Program-made: the position numbers and the translations under genes
Assembly (NCBI GenBank): GCA_036504675.1
Contig: DASXUT010000143.1
Coordinates: 1 to 35,190, forward strand
Direction of reading: 5' to 3'
DNA length: 35,190 nt
Source of the DNA: Bacillota bacterium
GTDB taxonomy: Bacteria > Bacillota > Sulfobacillia > JAJYWN01 > JAJZPE01
Notes under the pieces: model-generated
Seen by the model: only the letters and a program-made list of their open reading frames with translations
Told to the model about the DNA's origin: nothing
Databases searched by the model: none
Part shown: positions 14,534 through 22,151 of the stretch, piece after piece
Position numbering within the stretch: position 1 is the stretch's first letter
How the letters are laid out: the number at the start of each line of letters is the position of its first letter

Positions 14534-15286
14534 TCACGGCGCCCCCGGCGGCTCGATCAGGTTGGCCTGAACCAGCAGGGCGGCGTCATTCAGGATGGTG
14601 GCCACCGGACCCTCCGCCCGGACCCGATGATCCTCTCCCAGGACCAGGGCCGTATCGCCGACCCGGGCGGCCAGATCGAGGTCGTGAGTGGCGGTGACGA
14701 TGGTCTTGCCGGCCCGGTGCAAAGCTCGCAGGAACCGCACCAGCCAGGCCCGGGAACGCGGGTCGAGCCCGGCCGTCGGCTCGTCCAACAAAAGGACTTC
14801 CGGCCCCAGCGAAAGGACGGACGCCAGGGCGACCTTGCGTTTCTCGCCGCCGCTCAGGTGGAAGGGGGCCCGCTCGGCGAGGGGCTCGAGGCCCAGGAGG
14901 GCCAGGCTCTCCAGGACCCGCCGCCGCAGGGCGACTTGGTCCAGGCCCAGTTGGCGGGGGCCGAAGGCGACCTCGTCGGTGACGGTCGGCGAGAACAGCT
15001 GGGCGTCGGCATTTTGGAAGACGAGGCCCACGCGGCGGCGGAAGGCGTGGGCGAAGTCCCGATCGCGCAAGGCGTCGGTGGTCAACGGTTGATCGAAGGC
15101 GGTGAGCTCGCCGGCGGTCGGCGAGGCCAGCCCGGCCAGCAGTCGAAGCAGGGTGGTCTTACCCGAAGCGTTGGCCCCGAGAAGGACCAGGCTCTCGCCG
15201 GGGGCGATGGTCAGGGTGACCCCGTCGAGGGCCGTCGCGCCCGGTCCGTAGCTGAAGGACACGTCATCCAGGCGGTAGATGGGCAA
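14534..15286 (-). CDS. nikO: ECF nickel transporter ATPase (CbiO/NikO)
   Basis: A 250-residue ABC ATPase powering metal uptake with the membrane partners encoded just upstream. Motifs are Walker A GANASGKTT (residues 37-45), the Q-loop 'VGLVFQNADAQLF' typical of CbiO/EcfA proteins, signature LSGGEKRKVALA and Walker B 'EVLLLDEPTAGLD', with H-loop 'TATHDLD'. It is a single ATPase of normal length, so it probably forms a homodimer. The ATG at 15286 lies three bases after the stop of the CbiQ gene, giving tight coupling. NikR at the head of the operon and the M component point to nickel rather than cobalt. No cobalamin riboswitch is seen nearby, which further disfavours cobalt. Confidence 0.9.
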   Translation of the reverse strand: MPIYRLDDVSFSYGPGATALDGVTLTIAPGESLVLLGANASGKTTLLRLLAGLASPTAGELTAFDQPLTTDALRDRDFAHAFRRRVGLVFQNADAQLFSPTVTDEVAFGPRQLGLDQVALRRRVLESLALLGLEPLAERAPFHLSGGEKRKVALASVLSLGPEVLLLDEPTAGLDPRSRAWLVRFLRALHRAGKTIVTATHDLDLAARVGDTALVLGEDHRVRAEGPVATILNDAALLVQANLIEPPGAP

Positions 15287-15289
15287 GGT

Positions 15290-16297
15290 TCAACCCCCCA
15301 GGAGGCCGAGGATCCGATCGAAGATGAAGAGCAGGTAAGCCAAGGCGACGCCGGCGGCCAGGCGGAGGACTGACCGGCTGGTGAGGACCGGCGGTCGGTC
15401 GAGCTTAATCGTCCCGTCGTAGCCCCTGGCGACCATGGCCTCCTGGACTTCGTCGCTCATGGCCCGGGCGCGGGTCAGGGCCGAGCCGATCACCCCGGCC
15501 GCGAAGCCGCGGTCGGCGGCGAGGCTCAGCCGGCCGACCGTGCGGGCCCGGCGGGCCTCGAAGGTCTCGAGGGCCGCTCCCATGGCCACGAACAAGTAGC
15601 GGTAGGCCAGATCGAAGACGGAAACGAAGGCCGCCGGCAGACCCAGCCCCTGAAGGGAGGCGAGGAGCCGGTCCCAGCGGGTAGTGAGGGTGAGGACGGC
15701 CGCCAGGGTCGCCGACCCGGCCGCCCGCAGGACGAGGAGGACGGCGCCGCGGAGGCCGGTCCAGGTAACAGCCAGGTCGGACGGGAGGGCCAATGGCCCG
15801 ACGTGGACCGGGCCGACCACGTGATAGGCGTAAAAGGCCACCGGCCCCGGCCTGACCCAATCGAACGCCGAGGGCAGGGCCATGACCGCCGTGAAGGCGG
15901 CCACCAACAGCCAGACCCGGCCGAGCAGGAAGGAGGCCGGGACTCGCGAGCGGGCGGCCGCGAAGACCACGGCCCCCGTCGCCAGGGCCAGGGTCAGCGG
16001 GCTGCGGACGACGGCCACGGCCAGGATGAGGGCCAGGAACGAACCGAGCTTGACTCTGGCGTCGAGACCTTGGAGGAAGCCGGGGCGGCGGGCGATCTCC
16101 TCGGCGAAGACGGCGTGCCGGGTGGTGTGGGCCATCTCGGCCAGCGTGTGATCGATGAAGGACTCGGCCCCCCGGCCGCGGCCGCGCCTCCCCGGCCGGA
16201 CCGCCTGGGCGTCGCCTTCCGGCCGGCCAGCGTCCTGCTCCAGCAGCCACGCCGGCAGACCGGGCAGGCCGCTCTGGGCCTCAGGATGGGCCGGCAT
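15290..16297 (-). CDS. nikQ: ECF nickel transporter T component (CbiQ/NikQ)
   Basis: A 335-residue membrane coupling protein. A charged N-terminal tail of about 60 residues precedes 'DHTLAEMAHTTRHAVFAEEIARRPGFLQGLDARVKLGSFLALILAVAVV', the CbiQ entry segment ending in the conserved 'L..DaR.Kl' helix. After five or so membrane helices come two Ala-Arg-type coupling motifs, 'RARTVGRLS' and 'EEVQEAMVARGYDG'-like text ('DEVQEAMVARGYDG'), which dock on the ATPase. The ATG at 16297 has GGGAGGAGG seven bases before it and overlaps the end of the NikM gene by 17 bases. The extra N-terminal tail is longer than in most CbiQ proteins. Its early part is Gly/Arg-rich and may be dispensable. Overlap implies translational coupling with NikM. 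Confidence 0.9.
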   Translation of the reverse strand: MPAHPEAQSGLPGLPAWLLEQDAGRPEGDAQAVRPGRRGRGRGAESFIDHTLAEMAHTTRHAVFAEEIARRPGFLQGLDARVKLGSFLALILAVAVVRSPLTLALATGAVVFAAARSRVPASFLLGRVWLLVAAFTAVMALPSAFDWVRPGPVAFYAYHVVGPVHVGPLALPSDLAVTWTGLRGAVLLVLRAAGSATLAAVLTLTTRWDRLLASLQGLGLPAAFVSVFDLAYRYLFVAMGAALETFEARRARTVGRLSLAADRGFAAGVIGSALTRARAMSDEVQEAMVARGYDGTIKLDRPPVLTSRSVLRLAAGVALAYLLFIFDRILGLLGG

Positions 16298-17342
16298 GGG
16301 TTCGCCTCCTCCCGGCGATGATTAGCCCGCCGGCGATGATCCCGATCACCGCCAGGCCGACCAGCCCCGACACCAGGTACCCGAGGATGGCACCAGACTT
16401 GCTGCCCGTAGCCTCCAGAGCGCCCAGGGTGTAGTCGGGGAGAAGGGAATGCCACCAGGCGGACAGCCGTACCAGGCCGCTCGGCGCGTATCCAAGGCGG
16501 TCGCCCAGTTCCCCAAGGCCCCATTCGCCCCAGGCCGTCCCCTTGGCCAGCAGGCCGATGGGGGTCAGGACGACGAGGATGCCCAGAGGGACGAGGAGGG
16601 CTCGATAGGCCGGCCGAGCCCGACCGTCCATCGCCGCCGCCCCGGTCGTCGTCGCTTCCGCGACCCCCGGCTCACCGGCGAGCATGTTCGGCTGGGTCCG
16701 GAAGATGTAGGCCAGGGCCAAGCCGGTCACGGCGGCCTCGACCGGGCCGGCGACCAGGAAATGGGCGATGGCCATCGCCCCGAGGGCCACCTTGAGACCA
16801 TAGGGGCTATATAGCGGAACCCCGGCGGCGGTGTGGAAGAGGGCCGGCTGGATGCCAAGCTCGAAACCGGTGGCCAGGCCGGCCAGGACGATTCCGACAT
16901 AGGCGCCGACCGAGGCGGCCGCGTAGTAGCGCCACGAGCCCGGGGCGGAGCGCCCGCGGATCAGCCTGAAGATGTAGTACCCGGCGAAGGGCAGGATGAC
17001 CGCCATGTTCAGGGCGTTGGCCCCGTAGGCCAGGATTCCCCCGTCCCCGAAGAAGAGGGCCTGGATCAAGGTGGCGACCGAGAGGGCCAGGGTGGCCGCC
17101 CACGGCCCGAGGGTGATGGCCAGCAACGTCCCGCCGACGGCGTGAGCGGTCGTCCCGTCGGGGACCGGGATGTTGATCATCATGATGACGAAGGAGAAGG
17201 CCGCTCCGATGGCGATGAGGGGCACCCGCCCGACGTCGAAGCGGGCCGAGACCTTGCGGGCCGCCCGGTTCCAGATGGGAAGCATCATCCCGGTCAGGAC
17301 GACCGACGTCGATGGGCTCAGATAGCCGTCGGGAATGTGCAT
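16281..17342 (-). CDS. nikM: Nickel ECF substrate-binding protein with fused CbiN/PDGLE-type domain (NikMN)
   Basis: A 353-residue membrane protein. It begins MHIPDGYLSPSTS, the near-invariant CbiM/NikM terminus in which the N-terminal Met and His2 bind the metal. This fixes the ATG at 17342, which has GGGAGG nine bases upstream. Seven or so helices follow, with the second His site in 'DGTTAHAVGGTLLAITLGPWAATLALS'. After about residue 240 comes an added domain with 'ALLVPLGILVVLTPIGLLAKGTAWGEWG' and a final helix 'LVGLAVIGIIAGGLIIAGRR', replacing a separate CbiN or NikN subunit. The operon order NikR-NikMN-NikQ-NikO is complete for high-affinity nickel uptake. Cobalt remains possible biochemically, but the nearby NikR favours nickel. 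Confidence 0.92.
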   Translation of the reverse strand: MHIPDGYLSPSTSVVLTGMMLPIWNRAARKVSARFDVGRVPLIAIGAAFSFVIMMINIPVPDGTTAHAVGGTLLAITLGPWAATLALSVATLIQALFFGDGGILAYGANALNMAVILPFAGYYIFRLIRGRSAPGSWRYYAAASVGAYVGIVLAGLATGFELGIQPALFHTAAGVPLYSPYGLKVALGAMAIAHFLVAGPVEAAVTGLALAYIFRTQPNMLAGEPGVAEATTTGAAAMDGRARPAYRALLVPLGILVVLTPIGLLAKGTAWGEWGLGELGDRLGYAPSGLVRLSAWWHSLLPDYTLGALEATGSKSGAILGYLVSGLVGLAVIGIIAGGLIIAGRRRTHAGPS

Positions 17343-17429
17343 TGAGCGGGCCTCCCATGAAGACAGATTTCCGGCGTTCGCGACGGATGTCCGGCACGTC
17401 CGGCAACGTCGTGGCAATGTCCGGCAACG

Positions 17430-17846
17430 TCAGGGCAGGTTCTCCCCGGTCGTTCCCAGGACCAGCCGGCCGAACTTGACCCCCTTGACCCCGGTGACGC
17501 TGTCGGCCAGGGCCCTCAGGTCGCCCGCTCGTCCCTTGACGACCAGGATCTCCAGGCAGTTGTCGTGGGACAGGTGGACGTGCGCCGTCGAGACGATGTT
17601 CTTGAAGGCCTGATGCTGGATGTCGCCGACCGTCTTGCCGGCGTTGCTATGGTGGTCGTAGACGAGACAGATGGCCCCGGCCACCTCGGTGTCCTCGTCC
17701 TCCCAACGGCTCTCGGCGATGGCCGCCCGGATCAGGTCGCGAATGGCTTCCGAGCGGTTGGCATAGCCCTTCTTATCGGCCAACCGGTCAAACTGCTCGA
17801 GCAGCGCCGGCGGCATCGAGACGCCGAATCTCATCAACTGTTCCAC
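17430..17846 (-). CDS. nikR: Nickel-responsive regulator NikR
   Basis: A 138-residue ribbon-helix-helix repressor. The N-terminal DNA-binding part 'MRFGVSMPPALLEQFDRLADKKGYANRSEAIRDLIR' is followed by the ACT-like metal domain, where His78, His89, His91 and Cys97 ('HVHLSHDNC') match the four high-affinity nickel ligands of E. coli NikR (His76, His87, His89, Cys95). With nickel bound, NikR represses nickel import genes. I chose GTG 17846 (VEQLMRFGVS), preceded by GAGGGA. ATG 17834 with AAGGTGG before it is a second option. The longer frame from 17885 adds residues not seen in the family. The gene leads the nickel transporter operon, 87 bases before nikM, so it is probably self-regulated. All key residues are intact. 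Confidence 0.93.
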   Translation of the reverse strand: MEQLMRFGVSMPPALLEQFDRLADKKGYANRSEAIRDLIRAAIAESRWEDEDTEVAGAICLVYDHHSNAGKTVGDIQHQAFKNIVSTAHVHLSHDNCLEILVVKGRAGDLRALADSVTGVKGVKFGRLVLGTTGENLP

Positions 17847-17880
17847 CTTGGTCCCTCGCAATCGTGGTCCATCTACGCCC

Positions 17881-17922
17881 ATCATAGCATTGGTGGCACA
17901 TTTTGGCCATATCGTGTTACCA
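17881..17922 (-). promoter_or_regulatory. nikR promoter overlapping a 9-base inverted repeat (candidate NikR operator)
   Basis: On the minus strand, TGGCCA (17909-17904) and an extended -10, TGC-TATGAT (TATGAT at 17886-17881), are 17 bases apart. TGGTGGCAC (17891-17899) and GTGTTACCA (17914-17922) form an imperfect dyad, seven of nine pairs matching, with a 14-base spacer that overlaps this promoter. Known NikR operators are spaced dyads with 13-16-base gaps, some built from GTGTTAC-type half-sites. The half-sites here face the opposite way to the version I recall, so the assignment is tentative. Confidence 0.5.
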
Positions 17923-18014
17923 GGAAAGGAGTGACAAGTCCCGTAGCCAGCCGTCTAGACCGGCGAAATCTGGTCTTTCGGCCGGCCGCCGCCGGGGCGC
18001 GGTCGGCAGGGATT

Positions 18015-18041
18015 CTTGCCCAGTGCAAGGAATTAGGCAAG
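18015..18041. repeat. Inverted repeat CTTGCC-N15-GGCAAG in the nikR/thiolase intergenic region
   Basis: Six-base perfect arms at 18015-18020 and 18036-18041, about 120 bases before the thiolase-like start. It may be an operator for the acyl-CoA operon. Apart from this and the nikR promoter dyad, I see nothing specific in the 316-base gap 17847-18162. Confidence 0.35.
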
Positions 18042-18162
18042 TGTCTCGATTCCGACTTCCAAGGACGACCGGCCGATCCGGCTTTTGGGAAAGGGGGCGA
18101 CGTCGGGCGCCAAGGACCCCCGTCGTGACGCGAGAGAATTTTTGGTGAGGAGGTATTGACGA

Positions 18163-19416
18163 GTGCGGGACGTTTACGTGGTCTCCGGGGGGATCACCAA
18201 GTTCTCCAAGGCCTCCCCGAACAAGGACTTCCGCTACATGGTCAAGGAAGCCTTCGACTACGCCATGAACGACGTGCCCAACCTGACGTTGGATATGATC
18301 GACGGCAGCGTGGCTTCCTACTTCTCCGACCACTTCACCCGACAACTGATGGCCGGCATCATGGCCCAGGACTACCTGGGCCTCTGCCCGAAACCCAGCC
18401 GGCGGATCGAATCCGGCGGGGCCACCGGGGGGATGTGCTTCCAGTCGGCCTGGGAGGCCATCGCCTCGGGCCGGCTGGACGTCTGCCTGGCCTACGGCTT
18501 CGAGACCATGTCCCGGGTCAACACTTGGAAAGGCAATGAGTTCATCGCCCTCGCTTCGGACACCAACTTCGACTACCCGGTGGGCGGGTTCTACACCGGC
18601 TACTACGCGATGATGGTCCAGCGGCACATGCATGAGTTCGGGACCACCGTCGAGCAGATGGCCTCGGTCTCGGTGAAGAACCACGGGAACGCCATGCACA
18701 ACCCGTACGCCCAGTATCCGATGGAGCTGACGATCCAGGACGTCCGCAACTCCGAGATGGTCGCCACGCCCCTGACCCGGCTCGACGTCTGCGTCATGTC
18801 CGACGGCGCCGCCTGCGTCATCCTGGCCTCCGAGGAAATGGCCCGGAAGCTGACGGACAAGTTGGTCAAGGTCATCGGGGTCGGGACGGGCACCGATTCG
18901 ATGCGCCTGGCCGACCGGCCCCACGGCGACGTCATTCTGCTGCCCCACGAGAAGAAGGAGGACTACGCTCACCTCAAGTATCCAGGGGTCCACTCCTTCC
19001 GGGGCGGCCGCATGGCGGCCAAGCTGGCCTATGAGATGGCCGGGATCACCAATCCGCCGAAGGAGATCGACTTCGTCGAACTCCATGATGCCTTTACCTC
19101 CTCTGAGATCCAGACCTACGAGGACCTCGGGTTCTGCAAGTACGGCGAGGGCGGCCGCTTCGCCGAATCCGGCGCCGCCGGCCTCGACGGCGAAGTGCCG
19201 GTGAACCCCTCCGGTGGCCTCCTGGCCTGCGGACACCCGGTCGGGGCCACCGGTCTGATGCAGGCGGTCTTCGCCCTCTGGCAGCTCCAGGGGACGATTG
19301 AGAAGCACTTCGGCAACGACCGCCTGCAGGTCAAGGACGCGCGCCGCGGGCTGATTCACAGCCACGCCGGGACGGGGACCTACATCACCGTCAGCGTCCT
19401 CGAGAGGGGGTTTTAG
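18163..19416 (+). CDS. Thiolase-fold (SCP2/Ltp-type) protein lacking the nucleophilic Cys
   Basis: A 417-residue thiolase-superfamily protein acting on acyl-CoA. It keeps the C-terminal active-site parts, His308 in 'VELHDAF' and Cys356/His358 in 'NPSGGLLACGHPVGATG'. At the N-terminal nucleophile site it reads E83-S-G-G86-A-T-G-G, where related thiolases read E-A-A-C-A-S-G-G, so Gly86 replaces the acyl-accepting Cys. Cys92 is six residues further on and is not in the same helix position. Non-thiolytic family members such as the Ltp2 steroid side-chain aldolases also lack this Cys and pair with DUF35 proteins. The next gene here is a DUF35 protein. GTG 18163 follows GAGGAGGT. It is the first gene of a five-gene acyl-CoA operon. 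Thiolase activity is doubtful, and an aldolase-like role is inference. Confidence 0.82.
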   Translation: MRDVYVVSGGITKFSKASPNKDFRYMVKEAFDYAMNDVPNLTLDMIDGSVASYFSDHFTRQLMAGIMAQDYLGLCPKPSRRIESGGATGGMCFQSAWEAIASGRLDVCLAYGFETMSRVNTWKGNEFIALASDTNFDYPVGGFYTGYYAMMVQRHMHEFGTTVEQMASVSVKNHGNAMHNPYAQYPMELTIQDVRNSEMVATPLTRLDVCVMSDGAACVILASEEMARKLTDKLVKVIGVGTGTDSMRLADRPHGDVILLPHEKKEDYAHLKYPGVHSFRGGRMAAKLAYEMAGITNPPKEIDFVELHDAFTSSEIQTYEDLGFCKYGEGGRFAESGAAGLDGEVPVNPSGGLLACGHPVGATGLMQAVFALWQLQGTIEKHFGNDRLQVKDARRGLIHSHAGTGTYITVSVLERGF

Positions 19417-19419
19417 GCC

Positions 19420-19905
19420 GTGGCCGACGTCAAGAAGATCAAAGTCCCCGAAACCCAGGAGGGGACCGTGGTCTACAACCTCGATCCCCTGATCGTCAAG
19501 TCCCACTACGAGATCGACTACATCCACAGTTACGCCCAGGATTCGCCGTTCTTCGCCGGGCTGTCGGCCGGCCGGCTGATGGGTTCGCACTGCCCCAAGT
19601 GCGGCTACACCTACGCCACCCCGCGCAGCCACTGCATGCAGTGCGGGGCCAAGACCGACTGGGTCGAACTGCCCAAGGAAGGCCGTGTCCACACCTGGAC
19701 GACCTGCCACTTCGGTTCGGAGGTGTTCCTCCCGGAGACCCCCTTCACTCTGATCCTGGTCGAGTTCGAAGGGGTGAACACCCTCTTCCTGTCGCGGCTC
19801 ATCGGGGTCGAACCGGGCAGGGCCGAGATCGGGATGAAGGTCAGGGCCCAGTTCCTCCGGAACTCCAAGTTCCTGCCGACCGACGTCTACTTCGTTCCAG
19901 CATAG
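19420..19905 (+). CDS. DUF35 OB-fold protein with rubredoxin-like zinc ribbon
   Basis: A 161-residue partner-type protein. A helical N-terminal segment with 'HYEIDYIHSYAQDSPFFAGLSAGRLMGSHC' leads into a zinc ribbon (CPKC-x13-CMQC, near residues 60-80). An OB-fold 'GRVHTWTTCHFGSEVFLPETPFTLILVEFEGV' then runs to the C-terminus. DUF35 proteins form complexes with thiolase-fold enzymes: BbsA with BbsB, ChsH2's DUF35 domain with Ltp2, and archaeal thiolase/HMG-CoA synthase channels. They help acyl-CoA binding and stability. GTG 19420 begins three bases after the stop of the thiolase-like gene and has GAGAGGGGG upstream, so translation is coupled. All four zinc Cys are present. Its pairing with a Cys-less thiolase fold resembles the aldolase complexes most. 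Confidence 0.9.
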   Translation: MADVKKIKVPETQEGTVVYNLDPLIVKSHYEIDYIHSYAQDSPFFAGLSAGRLMGSHCPKCGYTYATPRSHCMQCGAKTDWVELPKEGRVHTWTTCHFGSEVFLPETPFTLILVEFEGVNTLFLSRLIGVEPGRAEIGMKVRAQFLRNSKFLPTDVYFVPA

Positions 19906-19917
19906 GGGGAAGGGCAC

Positions 19918-21057
19918 GTGGACTTCCACCTCACCGAGACGCAGGAGATGATCAGGCGGACGGTCCGCGAGTTCGCGCTCCAGGAGGTCGCCCCGGGGGC
20001 GGCCGAGCGCGACGAGAAGAGCGAGTTCCCGGCCGAACTGGTCAAGCAGATGGGCGCCCTCGACCTCTTCGCCCTGCCCTTCAGCGAGGAGTACGGCGGG
20101 GCCGGGGGTGACTACCTCAGCTACGCCGTGGCCGTGGAAGAGATCTCGCGGGTCGACGCGGCCCTAGGGATCACCTTTGCCGCCCATGTCTCGATCGGCA
20201 CCTCGCCGATCTACCTCTTTGGGACCGAAGCCCAGAAACGCGAGTGGATTCCCCGCTGCGCCCGCGGCGAGATTCTGGCCTCCTTCGGCCTGACCGAACC
20301 GAACGCCGGGTCGGACGCCGCCGGCACCCAGACGACGGCCGCCCTCGTCGATGACCAGTGGGTCCTCAACGGCTCGAAGTGCTTCATCACCAACGCCTCC
20401 CACTGCGGGGTGGCGGTGGTCACGGCGGTCACCGAGAAGGGCAAGGGGACCCGGGGGATCACCTCGTTCATCGTCCCCAGAAGCGCACCCGGCTTCAAGA
20501 CCGGCAAGAAGTACGATAAGCTCGGCCTGAGGTCGTCGGACACGGCCGAGATCGTCCTGGAGGACTGCCGCGTCCCGCAGGAGAACCTCCTCGGGCGACC
20601 GGGCGAGGGGTTCAAGCAGTTCATGATGGCCCTCGACGGCGGCCGGATCAGCATCGGGGCGATGGCCCTCGGGATCGCCCAGGGCTGCCTCGACGCGGCC
20701 GTCAAGTACGCCCGGGAGCGGGTCCAGTTCGGGCAGGCCATCGGGAAGTTCCAGGCCATCCAGTTCAAGCTGGCCGACATGGCCACCCAGGTCGAGCTGG
20801 CCCGCCTGGCCGTCTACCGGGCGGCCTGGCTCAAAGACAATCACCTCCCGTACACCAAAGAGGCGGCCATGGCCAAGCTCTACGCCTCGGAGATCGCCAC
20901 CCGGGCGGCCCTCGAGGCCATCCAGATCCACGGCGGCTACGGTTACATGAAGGAATACCCGGTCGAACGCTACCTCCGCGACGCCAAGCTATGCGAGATC
21001 GGCGAAGGGACCTCGGAGATCCAGCGATTGGTCATCGCCAGACAGTTGGGGTTGTGA
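19918..21057 (+). CDS. Acyl-CoA dehydrogenase
   Basis: A 379-residue FAD enzyme that introduces a trans-2,3 double bond in an acyl-CoA thioester, passing electrons to ETF. Motifs are '[22 protein letters not shown]' (FAD and substrate contact), '[13 protein letters not shown]', '[18 protein letters not shown]', the helix '[26 protein letters not shown]', and the C-terminal '[42 protein letters not shown]'. The catalytic base Glu is in 'IGEGTSEIQ' (the Glu before GTS), as in short- and medium-chain enzymes. GTG 19918 comes 12 bases after the DUF35 gene, with GGGGGAAGGG before it. Length and motifs are normal. The chain length and branching of the substrate cannot be read from this. ETF genes are not in the window. 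Confidence 0.95.
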   Translation: MDFHLTETQEMIRRTVREFALQEVAPGAAERDEKSEFPAELVKQMGALDLFALPFSEEYGGAGGDYLSYAVAVEEISRVDAALGITFAAHVSIGTSPIYLFGTEAQKREWIPRCARGEILASFGLTEPNAGSDAAGTQTTAALVDDQWVLNGSKCFITNASHCGVAVVTAVTEKGKGTRGITSFIVPRSAPGFKTGKKYDKLGLRSSDTAEIVLEDCRVPQENLLGRPGEGFKQFMMALDGGRISIGAMALGIAQGCLDAAVKYARERVQFGQAIGKFQAIQFKLADMATQVELARLAVYRAAWLKDNHLPYTKEAAMAKLYASEIATRAALEAIQIHGGYGYMKEYPVERYLRDAKLCEIGEGTSEIQRLVIARQLGL

Positions 21058-21090
21058 ACTGACCGGAGCCGGATGAAGGGACGGGACGAT

Positions 21091-21130
21091 CGCCGGGGGC
21101 CGAAGGCCGCTGCCGCGGCGGCCCCCGGCG
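21091..21130 (+). other. Long GC hairpin between acyl-CoA dehydrogenase and CoA-transferase genes
   Basis: CGCCGGGGGCC (21091-21101) pairs perfectly with GGCCCCCGGCG (21120-21130), and an inner GCCGC/GCGGC stem fills most of the loop. No T-run follows, so it is more likely an mRNA processing or stability element, or a partial attenuator tuning CoA-transferase levels, than a terminator. Confidence 0.5.
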
Positions 21131-21154
21131 TTGCCAATGAGGGAGGGGTCAGCG

Positions 21155-22150
21155 TTGGAAGTCAAGCAGCAGGGCGAAGGGCGGCTGTTCACCGACCCGG
21201 ATGCCAACCGCGCCAGGGAGTACTTTCGCACCAAACCTCGGGCCCTGAAGAGCAAGCTGACCACGGTCAGCGAGGCCGTGGCCAATCTGATCCACGATGG
21301 GGACTACGTCGCCGTCGGCGGGTTCGGGACCAACCGTATCCCGACGGCCCTCCTCCACGAGATCGTCCGGCAAAAGAAGAAGAACCTCGGACTGTCTGGG
21401 CACACGGCCACCCACGACTTCCAGATCCTCGCCGCCGGCGGCTGCATCGACCGTTGCGACGTGGCCTACGTGGTCGGGCTGGAGGCCCGCGGGCTGTCCC
21501 GGAACTCCCGCCGGCTCTTCGAGAGCGGCCAACTCGAGGTGACCGAATGGACCAACGCCGCCCTGGCCTGGCGTTACCGTGCGGCGGCGATGGGCGTGCC
21601 GTTCATCCCCGCCCGCAGCATGTTGGGCACCGACACCTTCAAGAAGAGCGCGGCCAAGGAGATCGAGTGCCCCTTCACCGGCGAGACCCTGGTGGCCCTG
21701 CCGGCCCTCTACCCCGACGTCGCCCTGGTCCACGTTCACCGGGCCGATGCCTACGGCAACTGCCAGGTCGACGGGATCATGGTCGCCGACCAGGAGCTCA
21801 CCCGAGCGGCCAAGAAGGTCATCGTCACCTGCGAACGGCTCATCCCCAATGAAGAGATCAGGCGTCAGCCGGAGAAGACGGCGATCACCTACTTCACCGT
21901 CGACGCCGTCATCGAGGTGCCCTTCGGGAGCTACCCAGGGAACATGGCCGGCGAGTACTTCTCCGACGAGGAGCACATCCGCGAGTGGCTGTCCGCCGAG
22001 GAGGACCCCCAGACCTTCCGGGCCTTCCTCGACAAATACATCTACGGCACCAAGGACTTTCAGGAGTACCTGGGACTGTGCGGCGGTCTGGCGAGGATGC
22101 AGAAACTGCGGGCCCTCGAGCTGCTCAGCATCCCGAAGGGGGGCGAGTGA
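21155..22150 (+). CDS. CoA-transferase alpha subunit (glutaconate CoA-transferase-like)
   Basis: A 331-residue subunit of a two-part family I CoA-transferase that moves CoA between a carboxylic acid and an acyl-CoA. 'LIHDGDYVAVGGFGTNRIPTALLHEIVRQKKKNLGL' is the family's N-terminal GGFG-type CoA loop. 'LAAGGCIDRCDVAYVVGLEARGLSRNSRRLFESGQLEVTEWTNAALAWRYRAAAMGVPFIPARSMLGTDTF' follows the glutaconate CoA-transferase A pattern rather than the shorter acetoacetate type. The tail is long, up to residue 331. I set the start at TTG 21155, which has GGGAGGGG six bases upstream. An in-frame ATG at 21137 lacks a good site. The B subunit follows with a one-base gap. In this operon it probably activates the acid that the dehydrogenase and thiolase-fold enzyme then process. 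Confidence 0.88.
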   Translation: MEVKQQGEGRLFTDPDANRAREYFRTKPRALKSKLTTVSEAVANLIHDGDYVAVGGFGTNRIPTALLHEIVRQKKKNLGLSGHTATHDFQILAAGGCIDRCDVAYVVGLEARGLSRNSRRLFESGQLEVTEWTNAALAWRYRAAAMGVPFIPARSMLGTDTFKKSAAKEIECPFTGETLVALPALYPDVALVHVHRADAYGNCQVDGIMVADQELTRAAKKVIVTCERLIPNEEIRRQPEKTAITYFTVDAVIEVPFGSYPGNMAGEYFSDEEHIREWLSAEEDPQTFRAFLDKYIYGTKDFQEYLGLCGGLARMQKLRALELLSIPKGGE

Positions 22151-22151
22151 A

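Noticed and set aside
14534-17342. Considered a cobalt (CbiMNQO) rather than nickel transporter
   Set aside because: NikR heads the operon and no cobalamin riboswitch or cobalamin genes are nearby, so nickel is favoured.
17917-19929. Long minus-strand open frame of about 670 codons
   Set aside because: It is antisense to the thiolase-like and DUF35 genes, with low-complexity Gly/Asp/Val/His-rich translation typical of GC-rich shadow frames.
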